A stretch of 64,000 bases of DNA from Pseudoduganella albidiflava. GTDB lineage: Bacteria; Pseudomonadota; Gammaproteobacteria; Burkholderiales; Burkholderiaceae_D. A program made the translations under genes and the position numbers. Location of the stretch: NCBI RefSeq assembly GCF_004322755.1, contig NZ_CP036401.1:6572001-6636000 (forward strand). Direction: 5' to 3'. This document shows positions 19,256 through 28,571 of this stretch, in pieces. Numbering within the stretch: position 1 is the first letter of the stretch; every line of letters begins with the position of its first letter. The notes under the pieces are model-generated. The model had not been told where the DNA came from. It saw only the letters and a program-made list of their open reading frames with translations, and did not search any database.

Positions 19256-20686
19256 TCAATCCTTGGCGACGCGCAGCAGCTCGGCCAGCGTCGTGGTGCC
19301 GTTGGCGAGCCAGCGCTCGCCGTCCTCGCGCATCGTCGTCATGCCGTCCGCCAGCGCCGTGTCCTTGATCGCCGCTTCGGAGGCGCGGTCGTGGATCTGG
19401 CCGCGGATCCGGTCCGTCGTCTGCAGCAGTTCGTAGATGCCGACCCGGCCCTGGTAGCCCGTCTGGCCGCAGGCGTCGCAGCCGACCGCATGCCACACGT
19501 GCCCGCCCGGCGTCACCTCGCTGCGCTTGCACTCGCCGCACAGCTTGCGCACCAGCCGCTGCGCCAGCACGCCCAGCAGCGATGACGACAGCAGGAACGG
19601 TTCGATGCCCATGTCCAGCAGGCGGGTCACGGCCGATGCCGAATCGTTGGTGTGCAGCGTGGCCAGCACCAGGTGGCCCGTCAGCGAAGCCTGCACGGCG
19701 ATCTGCGCCGTTTCCAGGTCGCGGATCTCGCCGATCATGATCACGTCCGGATCCTGGCGCAGGATCGCCCGCAGCGCCTTCGCGAACGTCATGTCGATGC
19801 GCGAGTTCACCTGCGTCTGGCCGACGCCGGCCAGGTCGTATTCGATCGGGTCCTCGACGGTGAGGATGTTCGTCGTCGTCGAGTTCAGCAGCGACAGCGC
19901 GGCATACAGCGTGGTGGTCTTGCCGGAACCGGTCGGCCCCGTCACCAGCACGATGCCGTGCGGCTGCGCCAGCAGCCCGTTGAACCGGGCCAGCATCGGC
20001 TCGCTCATGCCCAGGTGCTGCAGGTCCAGGCGGCCGGCTTCCTTGTCCAGCAAACGCAGCACGGCCCGTTCGCCGTGCCCGGTCGGCAGCGTGGACACGC
20101 GCACGTCGACCGGCTTGCCGCCCACCCGCAGCGTGATGCGGCCATCCTGCGGCAGGCGCTTCTCGGCGATGTCCAGCTGCGCCATGATCTTGATACGCGA
20201 GATCAGCGAGCCGTGGATCGCCTTTCTCGGCTTGACGATGTCGCGCAGCGCGCCGTCGATGCGGAAGCGCACCACGGAAATCTGCTCGAACGGTTCGACG
20301 TGGATGTCCGACGCGCCCTCGCGCAGCGCCTGGGTGAGCAGCGCATTGATCATGCGGATCACCGGCGCGTCGTCCGACGATTCGAGCAGGTCTTCGATGG
20401 CCGGTACATCCTGCAGCAGCCGGGTAAGGTCCAGGTCGGCGTCGAATTCGTCGGCCACCTGCGACACGTCGCCACCGGCGCCGGCATAGGCCGCGGCGAT
20501 GGCTTCCTCCAGCTGCGCGCGCGGCAGCGGTCGCAGCTGGATGCGGCCGAAACGGCGCGACACCTCGGCGATCGCCGAAGGCGCGGTGGCGTTCGACACC
20601 AGCACCTCGACCGTGCCATCGCGTTCGCCACCCCTGGCCAGCACGAGGAAATCGCGGGCGAACGCGTAAGGAAGAAGATTATCCAT
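19256..20686 (-). CDS. gspE: Type II secretion ATPase GspE
   Basis: The cytoplasmic hexameric ATPase that powers pseudopilus assembly. The 476-residue product has the N2 domain with GASDIHVEP and RFRIDGALRDI, Walker A GPTGSGKTTTLYAA, the Asp box MIGEIRDLETAQIA, the His box LATLHTNDSASAVTRL and the zinc-binding C-x2-C / C-x2-C module (CGEC...CDAC). The N-terminal N1 domain is on the short side compared with the usual length near 500. The ATG at 20686 has a weak GGCGG-like Shine-Dalgarno, so a slightly different start is possible. Confidence 0.96.
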   Translation of the reverse strand: MDNLLPYAFARDFLVLARGGERDGTVEVLVSNATAPSAIAEVSRRFGRIQLRPLPRAQLEEAIAAAYAGAGGDVSQVADEFDADLDLTRLLQDVPAIEDLLESSDDAPVIRMINALLTQALREGASDIHVEPFEQISVVRFRIDGALRDIVKPRKAIHGSLISRIKIMAQLDIAEKRLPQDGRITLRVGGKPVDVRVSTLPTGHGERAVLRLLDKEAGRLDLQHLGMSEPMLARFNGLLAQPHGIVLVTGPTGSGKTTTLYAALSLLNSTTTNILTVEDPIEYDLAGVGQTQVNSRIDMTFAKALRAILRQDPDVIMIGEIRDLETAQIAVQASLTGHLVLATLHTNDSASAVTRLLDMGIEPFLLSSSLLGVLAQRLVRKLCGECKRSEVTPGGHVWHAVGCDACGQTGYQGRVGIYELLQTTDRIRGQIHDRASEAAIKDTALADGMTTMREDGERWLANGTTTLAELLRVAKD

Positions 20687-20713
20687 GATGCCGCCTGTTC
20701 AGATGAGCCAGCA

Positions 20714-22894
20714 TCACTGCTGCCGCGTGGTTTGCGGTACCGGCTGGGCCGCTCCCGGCGCCCCGGCCGGTACCGGTGCCGGCGGCACCGGCGCGGCCAC
20801 CGTCGGCGAGCCGACCGGCACGCCGTTGTTCAGCGCCGGCAGTTGCGGCTGGCCCAGCTGGCGCAGCAGGATCGTGTCGCTCGGCGTGAAATCGGCGCCC
20901 GAGGCACGCATGTAGTCGTAGCGGTCGGCGGCCAGGCTCATGCTCTGTTCCTTGTTGCGGATGACCACCGGGCGCAGGAACACCATCAGGTTGGTTTTCT
21001 TGCGCGCCCGCGTGTTGTACTTGAACAGGTTGCCCAGCACCGGAATGTCGCCCAGGCCGCGCACCTTCTCCACGCCGTCCGACGCGGTATCCTCGATCAG
21101 GCCGCCCAGCACGATGATCTGGCCATCGTCGGCGATCACGTTGTTCTCGATGACGCGCGTGTTCAGGATGATGCCGGACGACGAGGTGGTCAGCGACGAC
21201 TGGTCCACCGACGACGATTCGTTATAGATCGCCATCTTGATCGTGCCGCCTTCGGAAATCTGCGGCTTCACCTTCAGGGTCAGGCCGACGTCCTTGCGGT
21301 CGATGGTCTGGAACGGATTGGTGTTGGTGCCGGACGTGGTGGTGAACTGGCCGGTCAGGATCGGCACGTTCTGGCCCACGCGGATGGTGGCCACTTCGTT
21401 ATCGAGCGTGATCATGTTCGGCGTGGACAGGATATTGCCGTTGCCGGTCGTTTCCAGCGTGTGCGCCACGGCGCCCAGGCCCAGTTTGCCGCCTGCCAGC
21501 TGCTTGAAGATGCCGATCGTCAGGCCATTGCTGGGCGCCGCGTCGCCGTTGTAGACGTTGACCAGGTTGTTGCCGCCGCTGGAGAACGACTGCAGGCCGC
21601 CGATCCGGTAATCGCTGTTGCTGTTGCCGGAAGCGCCCACCCACTGCACGCCGAATTCGGAGGCCTTGTCGACCGAGACCTCGACGATCAGCGCTTCGAT
21701 GTAGACCTGGGCACGGCGCACGTCGAGCTGGTCGATCACGGCGCGCAGGTTGCGGTAGATCGTTTCCGGCGCGGTGATGATCAGCGTGTTGGTCGAGGCA
21801 TCGGCCTGGATGAAGCCGGCCGTGCCGCCCGTGGTGCCCTGCTGGGTGCCCGTGCGGTTCCCCGACAGCAGCGGATTGGTCGGGCCCGAGTTCTGCGACG
21901 ACATGCCGCTCTGGCCGATGGTGTTGTTGGCGCCGGTCTGCATCATGGCGCCATTGTTCAGCGCATTGCCGGACGCGCCGGTATTGACCGGCGTTTCGCC
22001 GGACATCACGGCGCGCAGCGTTTCCGCCAGCTGCGTGGCATCGGCGTTCTTCAGGTACACCACGTGCACGTTGCCCGACTGCGAGGTGGGCATGTCCAGC
22101 TTGGCGATCAGCGAGCGGGCCAGGTTGGCACGCGCCACCGAGGGTGCGCGCAGCACCAGCGAGTTGGTGCGCGGGTCGGCCAGCGCCGAGACTTGCCCGC
22201 CGCCATCGCCACCCTTGCCCGGCTCCATCAGCTTGTTGATCATCGAGGCGATGTCGCTGGCGATCGCGTGGCGTACCGGGATCACGTCCATGTCCGCCGA
22301 CGCCGGCGTATCCATGGCCGCGATGATTTTCGACAGGCGCTTCAGGTTGTCCGCATAGTCGGTGATCACCAGCGTGTTGTTGCCGGGATTCGCGTTGATC
22401 GTGTTGTTGGTGGAGATCAGCGGGCGCAGCACGCCCACCAGGTTCGCCGCCGACTCGTGATTGAGCTGGAATACCTGGGTGGCCACCTGGTCGCCTTTCG
22501 GCGCGGCCTGCCCTGTCACGATGGTCGGGGTGGCCTGCAGCTTGGCTTCCGCCTCCGGCACCACCTTGGCAAAGCCGTCGCCGCTGACGATCGCATAGCC
22601 CTGCAGCCGCAAGGCGGAGGTCAGCAGTGCGAAGGCCTGCGACTTGCTGATGGATTTTTCCGAGACCAGCGTGATCGTGCCTTTCACGCGCGGATCGATC
22701 AGGAACGTGATGTTGGTGTAGTGGCCCACCGCCTTGATGACGGATTCGATATCGGCACCGACGAAGTTCAGCGCGGCTTCATCCTGCGGCGCGGCCCATG
22801 CGGGGCCCACGGAAGAGGACAGCACGCAGCACAGCAGCGCACCGGCGGACAGGCGCCGCAGCGCGGGAAGTTGACGTTTGCTTGCAGTTTTCAT
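20714..22894 (-). CDS. gspD: Type II secretion secretin GspD
   Basis: The outer-membrane channel of the T2SS. The 726-residue product has a signal peptide (about residues 1-34, ending PAWA) and the N0 domain (LNFVGADIESVIKAVGHYTN). N1-N3 repeats with a Gly/Asn/Thr-rich insertion (about residues 300-350) follow. The secretin domain ends with the VPVLGNLF-type segment (IPVLGNLFKYNTRARKK) and a KTNLMVFLRPVVIRN strand. The C-terminus is a Pro-rich tail. Its ATG overlaps the gspN stop by one base. Pilotin dependence cannot be judged from sequence. Confidence 0.97.
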   Translation of the reverse strand: MKTASKRQLPALRRLSAGALLCCVLSSSVGPAWAAPQDEAALNFVGADIESVIKAVGHYTNITFLIDPRVKGTITLVSEKSISKSQAFALLTSALRLQGYAIVSGDGFAKVVPEAEAKLQATPTIVTGQAAPKGDQVATQVFQLNHESAANLVGVLRPLISTNNTINANPGNNTLVITDYADNLKRLSKIIAAMDTPASADMDVIPVRHAIASDIASMINKLMEPGKGGDGGGQVSALADPRTNSLVLRAPSVARANLARSLIAKLDMPTSQSGNVHVVYLKNADATQLAETLRAVMSGETPVNTGASGNALNNGAMMQTGANNTIGQSGMSSQNSGPTNPLLSGNRTGTQQGTTGGTAGFIQADASTNTLIITAPETIYRNLRAVIDQLDVRRAQVYIEALIVEVSVDKASEFGVQWVGASGNSNSDYRIGGLQSFSSGGNNLVNVYNGDAAPSNGLTIGIFKQLAGGKLGLGAVAHTLETTGNGNILSTPNMITLDNEVATIRVGQNVPILTGQFTTTSGTNTNPFQTIDRKDVGLTLKVKPQISEGGTIKMAIYNESSSVDQSSLTTSSSGIILNTRVIENNVIADDGQIIVLGGLIEDTASDGVEKVRGLGDIPVLGNLFKYNTRARKKTNLMVFLRPVVIRNKEQSMSLAADRYDYMRASGADFTPSDTILLRQLGQPQLPALNNGVPVGSPTVAAPVPPAPVPAGAPGAAQPVPQTTRQQ

Positions 22895-23667
22895 TATCTG
22901 AACTCGAGTGCGATGATGTTTTTACCGCCGATATTGCGGCGCTGGCCCAGCAGGTTGAGCAGGTTGCCAAGGGAATCTTCATAGCCGGCGGCCGCCTCGG
23001 CCTGGCCGGAGAATTGCAGCCGGCCGTTGCGCAACTGGCCGCTGCCGGACAGCAGCAGCGGCCCTTTGGTGGACGTCAGCGCCACGGCAGCCTGCTGGCC
23101 GGCCCAGTCCAGCGCCAGCTGGTAGCTGCCCAGCGGCCGGATCGGCGCGAGGCGCGACGAGACATCCTGCATCTGCAGCGTGGTCACGCCGTTCACCAGG
23201 ATGTTCTTGTTCTCCAGCGCGAGGGCGAGCGAGGTCCATGCCAGTTGCAGCCGGCCGGACAGCGCCAGCGTATTGAGCGGCGCGCCCAGGCCGGCCAGGC
23301 CATCGGCCGGCAGCTTCAGCGCCGCCGGGCTCAATTGCCAGGCGCGCCAGCTGCCCGTGAAGATGACCGGCTGCGTCAGCGCTTCCGGGTTCTCCAGTTC
23401 CATGCGCACGCTGCCCAGCAGGGACAGCGGCGACAGCTTCCAGGCGAAACGCCCCGGCAGCAGCGGCGTGACCGCGCCATTGCCGCTGGCCGCACCGCCG
23501 ACAAAGGCGGAGCCGCGCCACAGCGTGCCCTGCGCGTCGCCCAGCGCCAGGCGCCCGCCGGTCTGTTTTTCCACCAGCGCGGCTACCCACGTGGCGGGGA
23601 AGAACACGAGCAGCGTCAGCACGGCCGTGACGGCGATCGCCAGCAGCCAGAGGATGAAACGCTTCAT
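22894..23667 (-). CDS. gspN: Type II secretion protein GspN
   Basis: A 257-residue accessory T2SS protein with one N-terminal membrane helix (MKRFILWLLAIAVTAVLTLLVFFPATW) and a large beta-rich periplasmic domain (for example GRLALGDAQGTLWRGSAFV). That motif is characteristic of GspN. The start at 23667 overlaps the gspM stop (ATGA); a longer frame upstream is out of context. GspN is found only in some T2SS operons and is not always required (family knowledge). Confidence 0.9.
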   Translation of the reverse strand: MKRFILWLLAIAVTAVLTLLVFFPATWVAALVEKQTGGRLALGDAQGTLWRGSAFVGGAASGNGAVTPLLPGRFAWKLSPLSLLGSVRMELENPEALTQPVIFTGSWRAWQLSPAALKLPADGLAGLGAPLNTLALSGRLQLAWTSLALALENKNILVNGVTTLQMQDVSSRLAPIRPLGSYQLALDWAGQQAAVALTSTKGPLLLSGSGQLRNGRLQFSGQAEAAAGYEDSLGNLLNLLGQRRNIGGKNIIALEFR

Positions 23668-24242
23668 CGGCTGCCCGCTTCCTGGCGCAGGGTCAGCGTG
23701 GCATCCACCAGGCCGGCGCTGTCTTCCTTGCCGCCCTGCGTGCCGATCTTCGCTTCCTGCACCGCCAGCCGCTCGTCGCGGCGCACGGCATCGAGCCACG
23801 TCACGAGACCGGCGAACTGCACGCCCTTGAAGTCCACCTTCACGTAATCGCCCGTCACGGCCAGGTTTTGCGCGTCCAGCCCGCGTGCCGCCAGTGCCGC
23901 CGTCAACCTTTCGCGCGACAGCGGCTGCACCTGCACCGGAGCTTGCGCGCCCAGTTGCGCGGCCTGCGCCGCCAGCGCCTGCATTTCCGCCGTTTCCTGG
24001 CGCAGTTGCGGCAATGCCTTGCGCAGCTGTTCGCGGCCCGTCAGCGCCGGATCGACCAGCACCGCATACACCAGCGCCAGGCCGACCACGATGCCGCCCA
24101 CCGCCAGGAAGCGGCGCTCCTGTTCGGTGCGCGCACTCCAGAAGGCCCCGGCCGCGGCACGCATGCCGACCAGCCCATTGCTTGTGCGTCCATTGCTTGC
24201 AAGCCCGCTGGCTGCCGTGCCGTTCCTTGCTTCACTCACCAT
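23664..24242 (-). CDS. gspM: Type II secretion protein GspM
   Basis: A bitopic inner-membrane protein that partners GspL. The 192-residue product starts MVSEARNGTAASG, with a membrane helix at about 45-64 (RFLAVGGIVVGLALVYAVLV). A periplasmic coiled coil and ferredoxin-like domain follow (LAVTGDYVKVDFKGVQFAGL). The start is set at 24242 because GGGAGG lies just upstream and the ATG overlaps the gspL stop (ATGGTGA); an ATG eight codons upstream is less well placed. Confidence 0.88.
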   Translation of the reverse strand: MVSEARNGTAASGLASNGRTSNGLVGMRAAAGAFWSARTEQERRFLAVGGIVVGLALVYAVLVDPALTGREQLRKALPQLRQETAEMQALAAQAAQLGAQAPVQVQPLSRERLTAALAARGLDAQNLAVTGDYVKVDFKGVQFAGLVTWLDAVRRDERLAVQEAKIGTQGGKEDSAGLVDATLTLRQEAGSR

Positions 24243-25465
24243 TTGCCTCCCGCGCGCAATTCCCATGTTCCCGCCCCCGTTTCCGTCAGCGTCAGCCCGC
24301 GCGGCGCCAGTTGCGCCTGCACCTGCGCCAGGGCGCCGCCATCGACGCTGTTGGGCTTGAGGCGCACCACCAGCGCGCGCTCGCGGTACTCGAGGCCGGC
24401 CACGACGTCGCGCCGTGGCAGCGCTCCCAGCGCCTCGCCGAACGCGGCGGCCAGCGCCGTGAAGTCATCCTTTGCCGACGCGCCGCCGCCCGCCTTTGCG
24501 CGGGCGATGTTGGCGCGCAGCTGCGCGGCCGGATCGAGCACCACCTTCTCGTTCGGGTAGGCAGCGCGGAAAATCTGCACCATCGACTGGCGCAATGCCT
24601 CGGCCTCGCGTTTCATGCGCAGCCATTCCACGTTCAGGCCCACGAGGTTGACAAGCACCGCCAGCAGCGCCAGCCGCAACGGCCAGCGCCACTGCTTCCA
24701 GGCCTGCGCACGGGCGCCGCTTGCCGCCGCGAGCCCGGCCGCCAGGTCCAGCTGCACGGCCTTGCTGGCCGCGATCCGGTGCGCCCAGTGATCTTCTTCC
24801 AGCGTGATGCCTACCACGGAGGGCAGCAGCGCTTCGTACTGCGCGTGCTGCGCGGGCGGCACATACAGCGTGACGGGTGCCTCGCCGGCCAGCGCGCGCA
24901 GCACTTGCAGCGCGCCGTCCGGCTGCGCCGGCAATGCCAGGCCCATGCCTTCATATTGACCGGTACGCAGCGCCAGTTCCAGGCCGCCTTCGTCGCTGGC
25001 CAGGGATGCGGACACGCCGCCGGGCGCCAGCGGCAGGCACAGTTGCGCCGGCAGCGCGGCCACGGCGCGCGCGCCCTGCTGCACCAGCGCCTTTACCAGT
25101 ACGTCCAGCCAGGCGCGCTGCACCACGGCCACGGTGCGCTCGCTGCCGCCAGGCTGCGCCGGCCCCAGGGCGAACACGCAGTCGTCCGGATCGCCCAGCA
25201 GCTGTTCCTCGACGAGGTTGGGGATGGCCGCCTTCAGCCGGCTGCCGGAGAGCGGCGGCACCGCCACGCGCAGCAGTGTCACGTCGGCGGCGGCGAGCAG
25301 CAGCACCACCTTGCGGCTCGCCGCCACCAGGTCGCCCAGCTTGCCCAGCGCGCCGGCGCCCTGCTGCATCAGGTTGCCGCCGTCGCCCACCTGCGCATAG
25401 GCGCACGCCGCGCCGATGTCGGCCGCGGACGCGCGGGCGGGATAACTTATGTAGAGAGTCGTCAA
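24236..25465 (-). CDS. gspL: Type II secretion protein GspL
   Basis: Recruits the GspE ATPase to the membrane and binds GspM. The 409-residue product has a cytoplasmic actin-like domain (about residues 1-255, including LRVAVPPLSGSRLKAAIPNLVEEQLL). One membrane helix follows at about 263-282 (WPLRLALLAVLVNLVGLNVEW), then a periplasmic ferredoxin-like domain ending LTLTETGAGTWELRAGGKW. It overlaps gspM and lies 15 bases after gspK. Confidence 0.93.
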   Translation of the reverse strand: MTTLYISYPARASAADIGAACAYAQVGDGGNLMQQGAGALGKLGDLVAASRKVVLLLAAADVTLLRVAVPPLSGSRLKAAIPNLVEEQLLGDPDDCVFALGPAQPGGSERTVAVVQRAWLDVLVKALVQQGARAVAALPAQLCLPLAPGGVSASLASDEGGLELALRTGQYEGMGLALPAQPDGALQVLRALAGEAPVTLYVPPAQHAQYEALLPSVVGITLEEDHWAHRIAASKAVQLDLAAGLAAASGARAQAWKQWRWPLRLALLAVLVNLVGLNVEWLRMKREAEALRQSMVQIFRAAYPNEKVVLDPAAQLRANIARAKAGGGASAKDDFTALAAAFGEALGALPRRDVVAGLEYRERALVVRLKPNSVDGGALAQVQAQLAPRGLTLTETGAGTWELRAGGKW

Positions 25466-25480
25466 AACGGTTTGCTTTCC

Positions 25481-26404
25481 TTAGATTTCCCGTATCCACT
25501 CGAGGGTGATCGGCTGGCCTGGTTTCCCGCGCCTGATCAGCGCCCACGATTCCAGCGCCGCGCGGTCCAGCCGCACCTGGCTCAGCACGAGGAAGTAGTC
25601 GCTGCGCACCACGACCTGTGCCAGCGATTTCCGGCCCTGTACGCGCGTATTGAAATCGCCGACGTTCGCGAATGATGTGCGCTGGCGCGCCGCAACCAGT
25701 GCCTGCGCTTCCGACAGCGACATGCCTTCGACGGCCGCGGCCAGTACTTCCGCCGGCGCCGTGTTCACGTTCACCTGCTGCCCCCGCGGCAGCACGACGA
25801 CGAAGTCGCGCAGCCTTTCGACGGCTGCCTGCGGAAAGCCCGCCACGAGCAGATCGTCGACACGTTGCAAGGGCATCGGTGCGCTGCCTGCACCCTGCTG
25901 CTGCGCCGCCTGCGCGGCGCGCAGCACCAGTTGCGCCGCCGGCTGGGCCAGGCCGGCGTCCAGCTGCAACAGGCTCAGCAGCTGCCCGAATGCCCGCGTT
26001 TCCTCCGCGTTGATGCCGGCGTCGGAGGCCAGATTTGCCAGATTGTAACGCGACTGCGCGTCATAAATCTGGCCCTTCAGCGTGGCGTCGTAATCCTCGC
26101 CCTCGATCCGTTCGCGCTCCACGTACTGGTCCAGCCGCGTCTCGGCCAGCGGCGTGGCCCACACCCCATCGGCGCGAGTGACCGTCGGGTTGTCCAGCCC
26201 GTCCTGCCGCAGGATCAGCCGCGCCCAGTCCAGCGCGCCCCGCAGGATCCAGCGCGTCTGCAAGTGCAGCCGCTGGTTTTCCACCGAGCGCACCTGCACC
26301 TGCTGCTGCCAGAACAGGCTGGCCACGATCGTCACCGCCAGCGTCGTCAGCAGCAGCGCGGTCACGACGGCGACGCCGCGCTGGCGCTGTAAGGCCCGCC
26401 TCAT
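25481..26404 (-). CDS. gspK: Type II secretion minor pseudopilin GspK
   Basis: The tip pseudopilin of the T2SS pseudopilus. The 307-residue product has a prepilin leader cleaved in QRG-VAVVTALLLTTLAVTIVA, without the +5 Glu, as is normal for GspK. A long alpha domain follows with DAQSRYNLANLASD and the helix-hairpin-helix-like NVNTAPAEVLAAAVEGMS. It overlaps gspJ by four bases (ATGA). Confidence 0.94.
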   Translation of the reverse strand: MRRALQRQRGVAVVTALLLTTLAVTIVASLFWQQQVQVRSVENQRLHLQTRWILRGALDWARLILRQDGLDNPTVTRADGVWATPLAETRLDQYVERERIEGEDYDATLKGQIYDAQSRYNLANLASDAGINAEETRAFGQLLSLLQLDAGLAQPAAQLVLRAAQAAQQQGAGSAPMPLQRVDDLLVAGFPQAAVERLRDFVVVLPRGQQVNVNTAPAEVLAAAVEGMSLSEAQALVAARQRTSFANVGDFNTRVQGRKSLAQVVVRSDYFLVLSQVRLDRAALESWALIRRGKPGQPITLEWIREI

Positions 26405-27045
26405 GTCGCCCCCAGCAGCAAGACCTTCACCAGCGGGTTCGGTTCATTGATCAGTTGCAGCGACATTTCCAGGCCGGTCGGCCCGGTGGTGCCGCTTGTG
26501 CCACCAGGGGCCGGGGCCCCGGAGCTGCTTGTTCCTGCACTGGTGCCGCCATTCTGCGGCTGCGTCCATCCGCCATTGGTCCACAGGCGCACGCCCATGC
26601 CCGCCACGCCGGCATGCAGGCCGACACCCGGCACCGGGTCGCCATCGGACAGGGCGACCTGCCACAGCGCGTCGAGCTGCACGAGGTCGCGCGTGGCGGC
26701 CGATTCGCGGCGCGTCAGCACGCCGTCGCGCAGGCGGTAGCTGACCACCACCAGCTGCGTGGGGCCGAGGTCCGGCGCATGCGTGCGCACGAAGATCAGG
26801 CGCAGGTTGTCGGCCACCAGGTTTTGCCGCGTGGCGCCGATCACCTCGCTCGGGGCCAGCTGTTCCAGGTCGTTCTGCAACTGCGCGAAGGCCAGCTGGA
26901 TGCCGCGCGTCTGCTCCATTTCCTGTGTCAGCGCCACGCGCGAGCGCAGGATGCTGTCCAGCCCGCGCCAGCCCAGCACGGCCACGATCGCCAGCACGGA
27001 GATCGCCACCAGCAGCTCGATCAGCGTGAAGCCGCGCTGCCTCAT
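26401..27045 (-). CDS. gspJ: Type II secretion minor pseudopilin GspJ
   Basis: A 214-residue minor pseudopilin with type IV prepilin leader MRQRG-FTLIELLVAISVLAIVAVLGW and the GspJ segment LAFAQLQNDLEQLAPSEV. A Gly/Thr/Ser-rich insertion (about residues 168-190) precedes the C-terminal strand. The start at 27045 is set by the prepilin leader and an ATGA overlap with gspI; the frame upstream is not coding. Confidence 0.93.
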   Translation of the reverse strand: MRQRGFTLIELLVAISVLAIVAVLGWRGLDSILRSRVALTQEMEQTRGIQLAFAQLQNDLEQLAPSEVIGATRQNLVADNLRLIFVRTHAPDLGPTQLVVVSYRLRDGVLTRRESAATRDLVQLDALWQVALSDGDPVPGVGLHAGVAGMGVRLWTNGGWTQPQNGGTSAGTSSSGAPAPGGTSGTTGPTGLEMSLQLINEPNPLVKVLLLGAT

Positions 27046-27425
27046 GGTTTGAGCACCAGTTGCACCAGCTTGATGATGCGGCGTTGCGGATTGGCGGTGT
27101 CGTACACGGAGACTTCGACGCGGCGCAGTAGCGGGTTCGGCGAGATGATCACTTCTTCCTCGCACTGCAGTTGCAGGTCGCCCTGCGGGCAGGCGAACGA
27201 GGTCTTGCCCACCGATGGGAAAACCCGTGCCAGGCGGATCTGCACCAGCCGGTTCTCGGCCGACCAGGTGGCCATCATGGTCGTGCGCAAGCCTTCGCTG
27301 TTGCGGGTCAGGCTGCCGATCGCCTGCAGCGCGGCGACCAGCGCCGTGCCGACGATGAACAGCGCCACCAGCACTTCCAGCAGCGTGAAACCCCGTTCGC
27401 CGGGCCGCGTCGTCGTGCCGTTCAC
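27042..27425 (-). CDS. gspI: Type II secretion minor pseudopilin GspI (GTG start)
   Basis: A 127-residue minor pseudopilin. The leader VNGTTTRPGERG precedes the processed N-terminus FTLLEVLVALFIVGTALVAAL. ATG codons further upstream in this frame lie deep in gspH. The GTG at 27425 has GGAG eight bases before it and begins two bases after the gspH stop, so it is the likely start. It overlaps gspJ by four bases. Confidence 0.9.
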   Translation of the reverse strand: MNGTTTRPGERGFTLLEVLVALFIVGTALVAALQAIGSLTRNSEGLRTTMMATWSAENRLVQIRLARVFPSVGKTSFACPQGDLQLQCEEEVIISPNPLLRRVEVSVYDTANPQRRIIKLVQLVLKP

Positions 27426-27426
27426 C

Positions 27427-27885
27427 TTACTCCACCGTGAAATGGCCGATGCCATCGGCCCGCACCGCGGTGCGCACGTCGTCATGCGCCAGCGTCAGCA
27501 CGAATGGCTTGTCGACCGGTTCGCGGCCGAACACGATGCGCAGCGGCGCGCCAGGAAGATTGGTGGGGGGATCGAGCAGCAGGGTCATCGGGGTGCGCTT
27601 GAAGGCGCGTTCGCGCAGCATGTCGTCTTGCGGCAGGGTCTTCCATTCGCGCCCTTCGCGCACCAGGAAGCGGTAGCCCTGCGTGCCGGCCTCGAACGCG
27701 ATCGGGCGGTTGCGCACGATGGCTTCGTCGCGCGCCAGCTGCAGCAGCAGGGCCACGCGCTGCGCTTCCTGCTGCATCGCCTGGCGCCCGCTCGGCGCCA
27801 TGTTCGCCATCACCAGCCCCAGCGTGAAGCCGATGATGACCAGCACCACCAGCAGCTCGATCAGGGTGAAGCCGCGCTGGCGCAT
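27427..27885 (-). CDS. gspH: Type II secretion minor pseudopilin GspH
   Basis: A 152-residue minor pseudopilin with leader MRQRG-FTLIELLVVLVIIGFTLGLV and the segment RVALLLQLARDEAIVRNRPIAFE typical of GspH. It is followed immediately by gspI and preceded by gspG with a 15-base gap. Confidence 0.94.
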   Translation of the reverse strand: MRQRGFTLIELLVVLVIIGFTLGLVMANMAPSGRQAMQQEAQRVALLLQLARDEAIVRNRPIAFEAGTQGYRFLVREGREWKTLPQDDMLRERAFKRTPMTLLLDPPTNLPGAPLRIVFGREPVDKPFVLTLAHDDVRTAVRADGIGHFTVE

Positions 27886-27900
27886 GCTGCGATCCGCCGC

Positions 27901-28344
27901 TTAGTTTTCCCAGGAGCCGATGTCGGCATCCTCGCCGGTACCGCCCGGCTGGCCGTCGGCGCCGGTCGAGAACACGTCCACCTCGCCCTTGATGCCGGGC
28001 GACAGGTACTGGTACTGGAAGCCCCACGGATCCTTCGGCATCTTTTCCAGGTAGCCGCCTTCCTTCCAGCCGTTGGCGGCCGGGCCGGACGTGGGCTTGA
28101 CCAGCAGCGCCTGCAGGCCCTGCTCGGTGGTCGGATAGCGAGTGTTGTCGAGCTTGTACAGTTTCAAGGATTGCATGATGGTGGCGATGTCGACCTTCGC
28201 GGCGGCGACCTTCGATTCGCCGGTGCGGGCCAGCAGCTTGGGCACCACGAGCGCGGCCAGCACGCCCATGATGACGACGACGACCATGATTTCAATGAGG
28301 GTAAAACCACGCGCGCGGCGCATGACAGGGAGACCTATTTTCAT
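27901..28344 (-). CDS. gspG: Type II secretion major pseudopilin GspG
   Basis: The main subunit of the periplasmic pseudopilus. The 147-residue prepilin has leader MKIGLPVMRRARG-FTLIEIMVVVVIMGVLAALVV. It shows the GspG signature YKLDNTRYPTTEQGLQALL and the calcium-site region DPWGFQYQYLSPG...GADGQPGG. It is the first gene of the 12-gene operon G-H-I-J-K-L-M-N-D-E-F-C. A TATACT -10-like hexamer lies at 28387-28382 with no convincing -35. Confidence 0.97.
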   Translation of the reverse strand: MKIGLPVMRRARGFTLIEIMVVVVIMGVLAALVVPKLLARTGESKVAAAKVDIATIMQSLKLYKLDNTRYPTTEQGLQALLVKPTSGPAANGWKEGGYLEKMPKDPWGFQYQYLSPGIKGEVDVFSTGADGQPGGTGEDADIGSWEN

Positions 28345-28537
28345 GAAGCTTCAGGACACGGTGAAAAAGCGAAAGTGCTGAAGTATAAGCCCGAAATGCT
28401 ACACGACGGTGAAAAAGGAGGTAAAGAGAAGTTACCGGAAAACCGGTGACAGGCACCATTTTCCGGGAAATGTTTCGAGGAAAACGGGCCTGTTACTCAT
28501 GACGCTTGCTCGAGCCGCTCTGCATGCCACTAGCGCC

Positions 28538-28571
28538 TGCATCTACCCCAACGGCAACTGCCGGGGTCAGA
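28538..28571. repeat. Dispersed palindromic repeat, left half interrupted by the IS
   Basis: GCATCTACCCCAACGGC...GCCGGGGTCAGA matches the left half of the copies at 6933-7014 and 17282-17362. Its right half lies at 29772-29819, after the IS110 element. Joining them restores GGGGTCAGACCCGACGGGTC and the rest of the repeat. Confidence 0.85.

Noticed and set aside
19652..22984. Very long plus-strand open frame opposite gspE and gspD
   Set aside because: It lies antisense to two well-conserved secretion genes; the translation is Arg/His/Gln-rich without any domain and follows from high-GC codon use.
24299..25675. Long plus-strand open frame opposite gspL and gspM
   Set aside because: It has Arg/Gln/His-rich low-complexity translation and is covered by conserved secretion genes.
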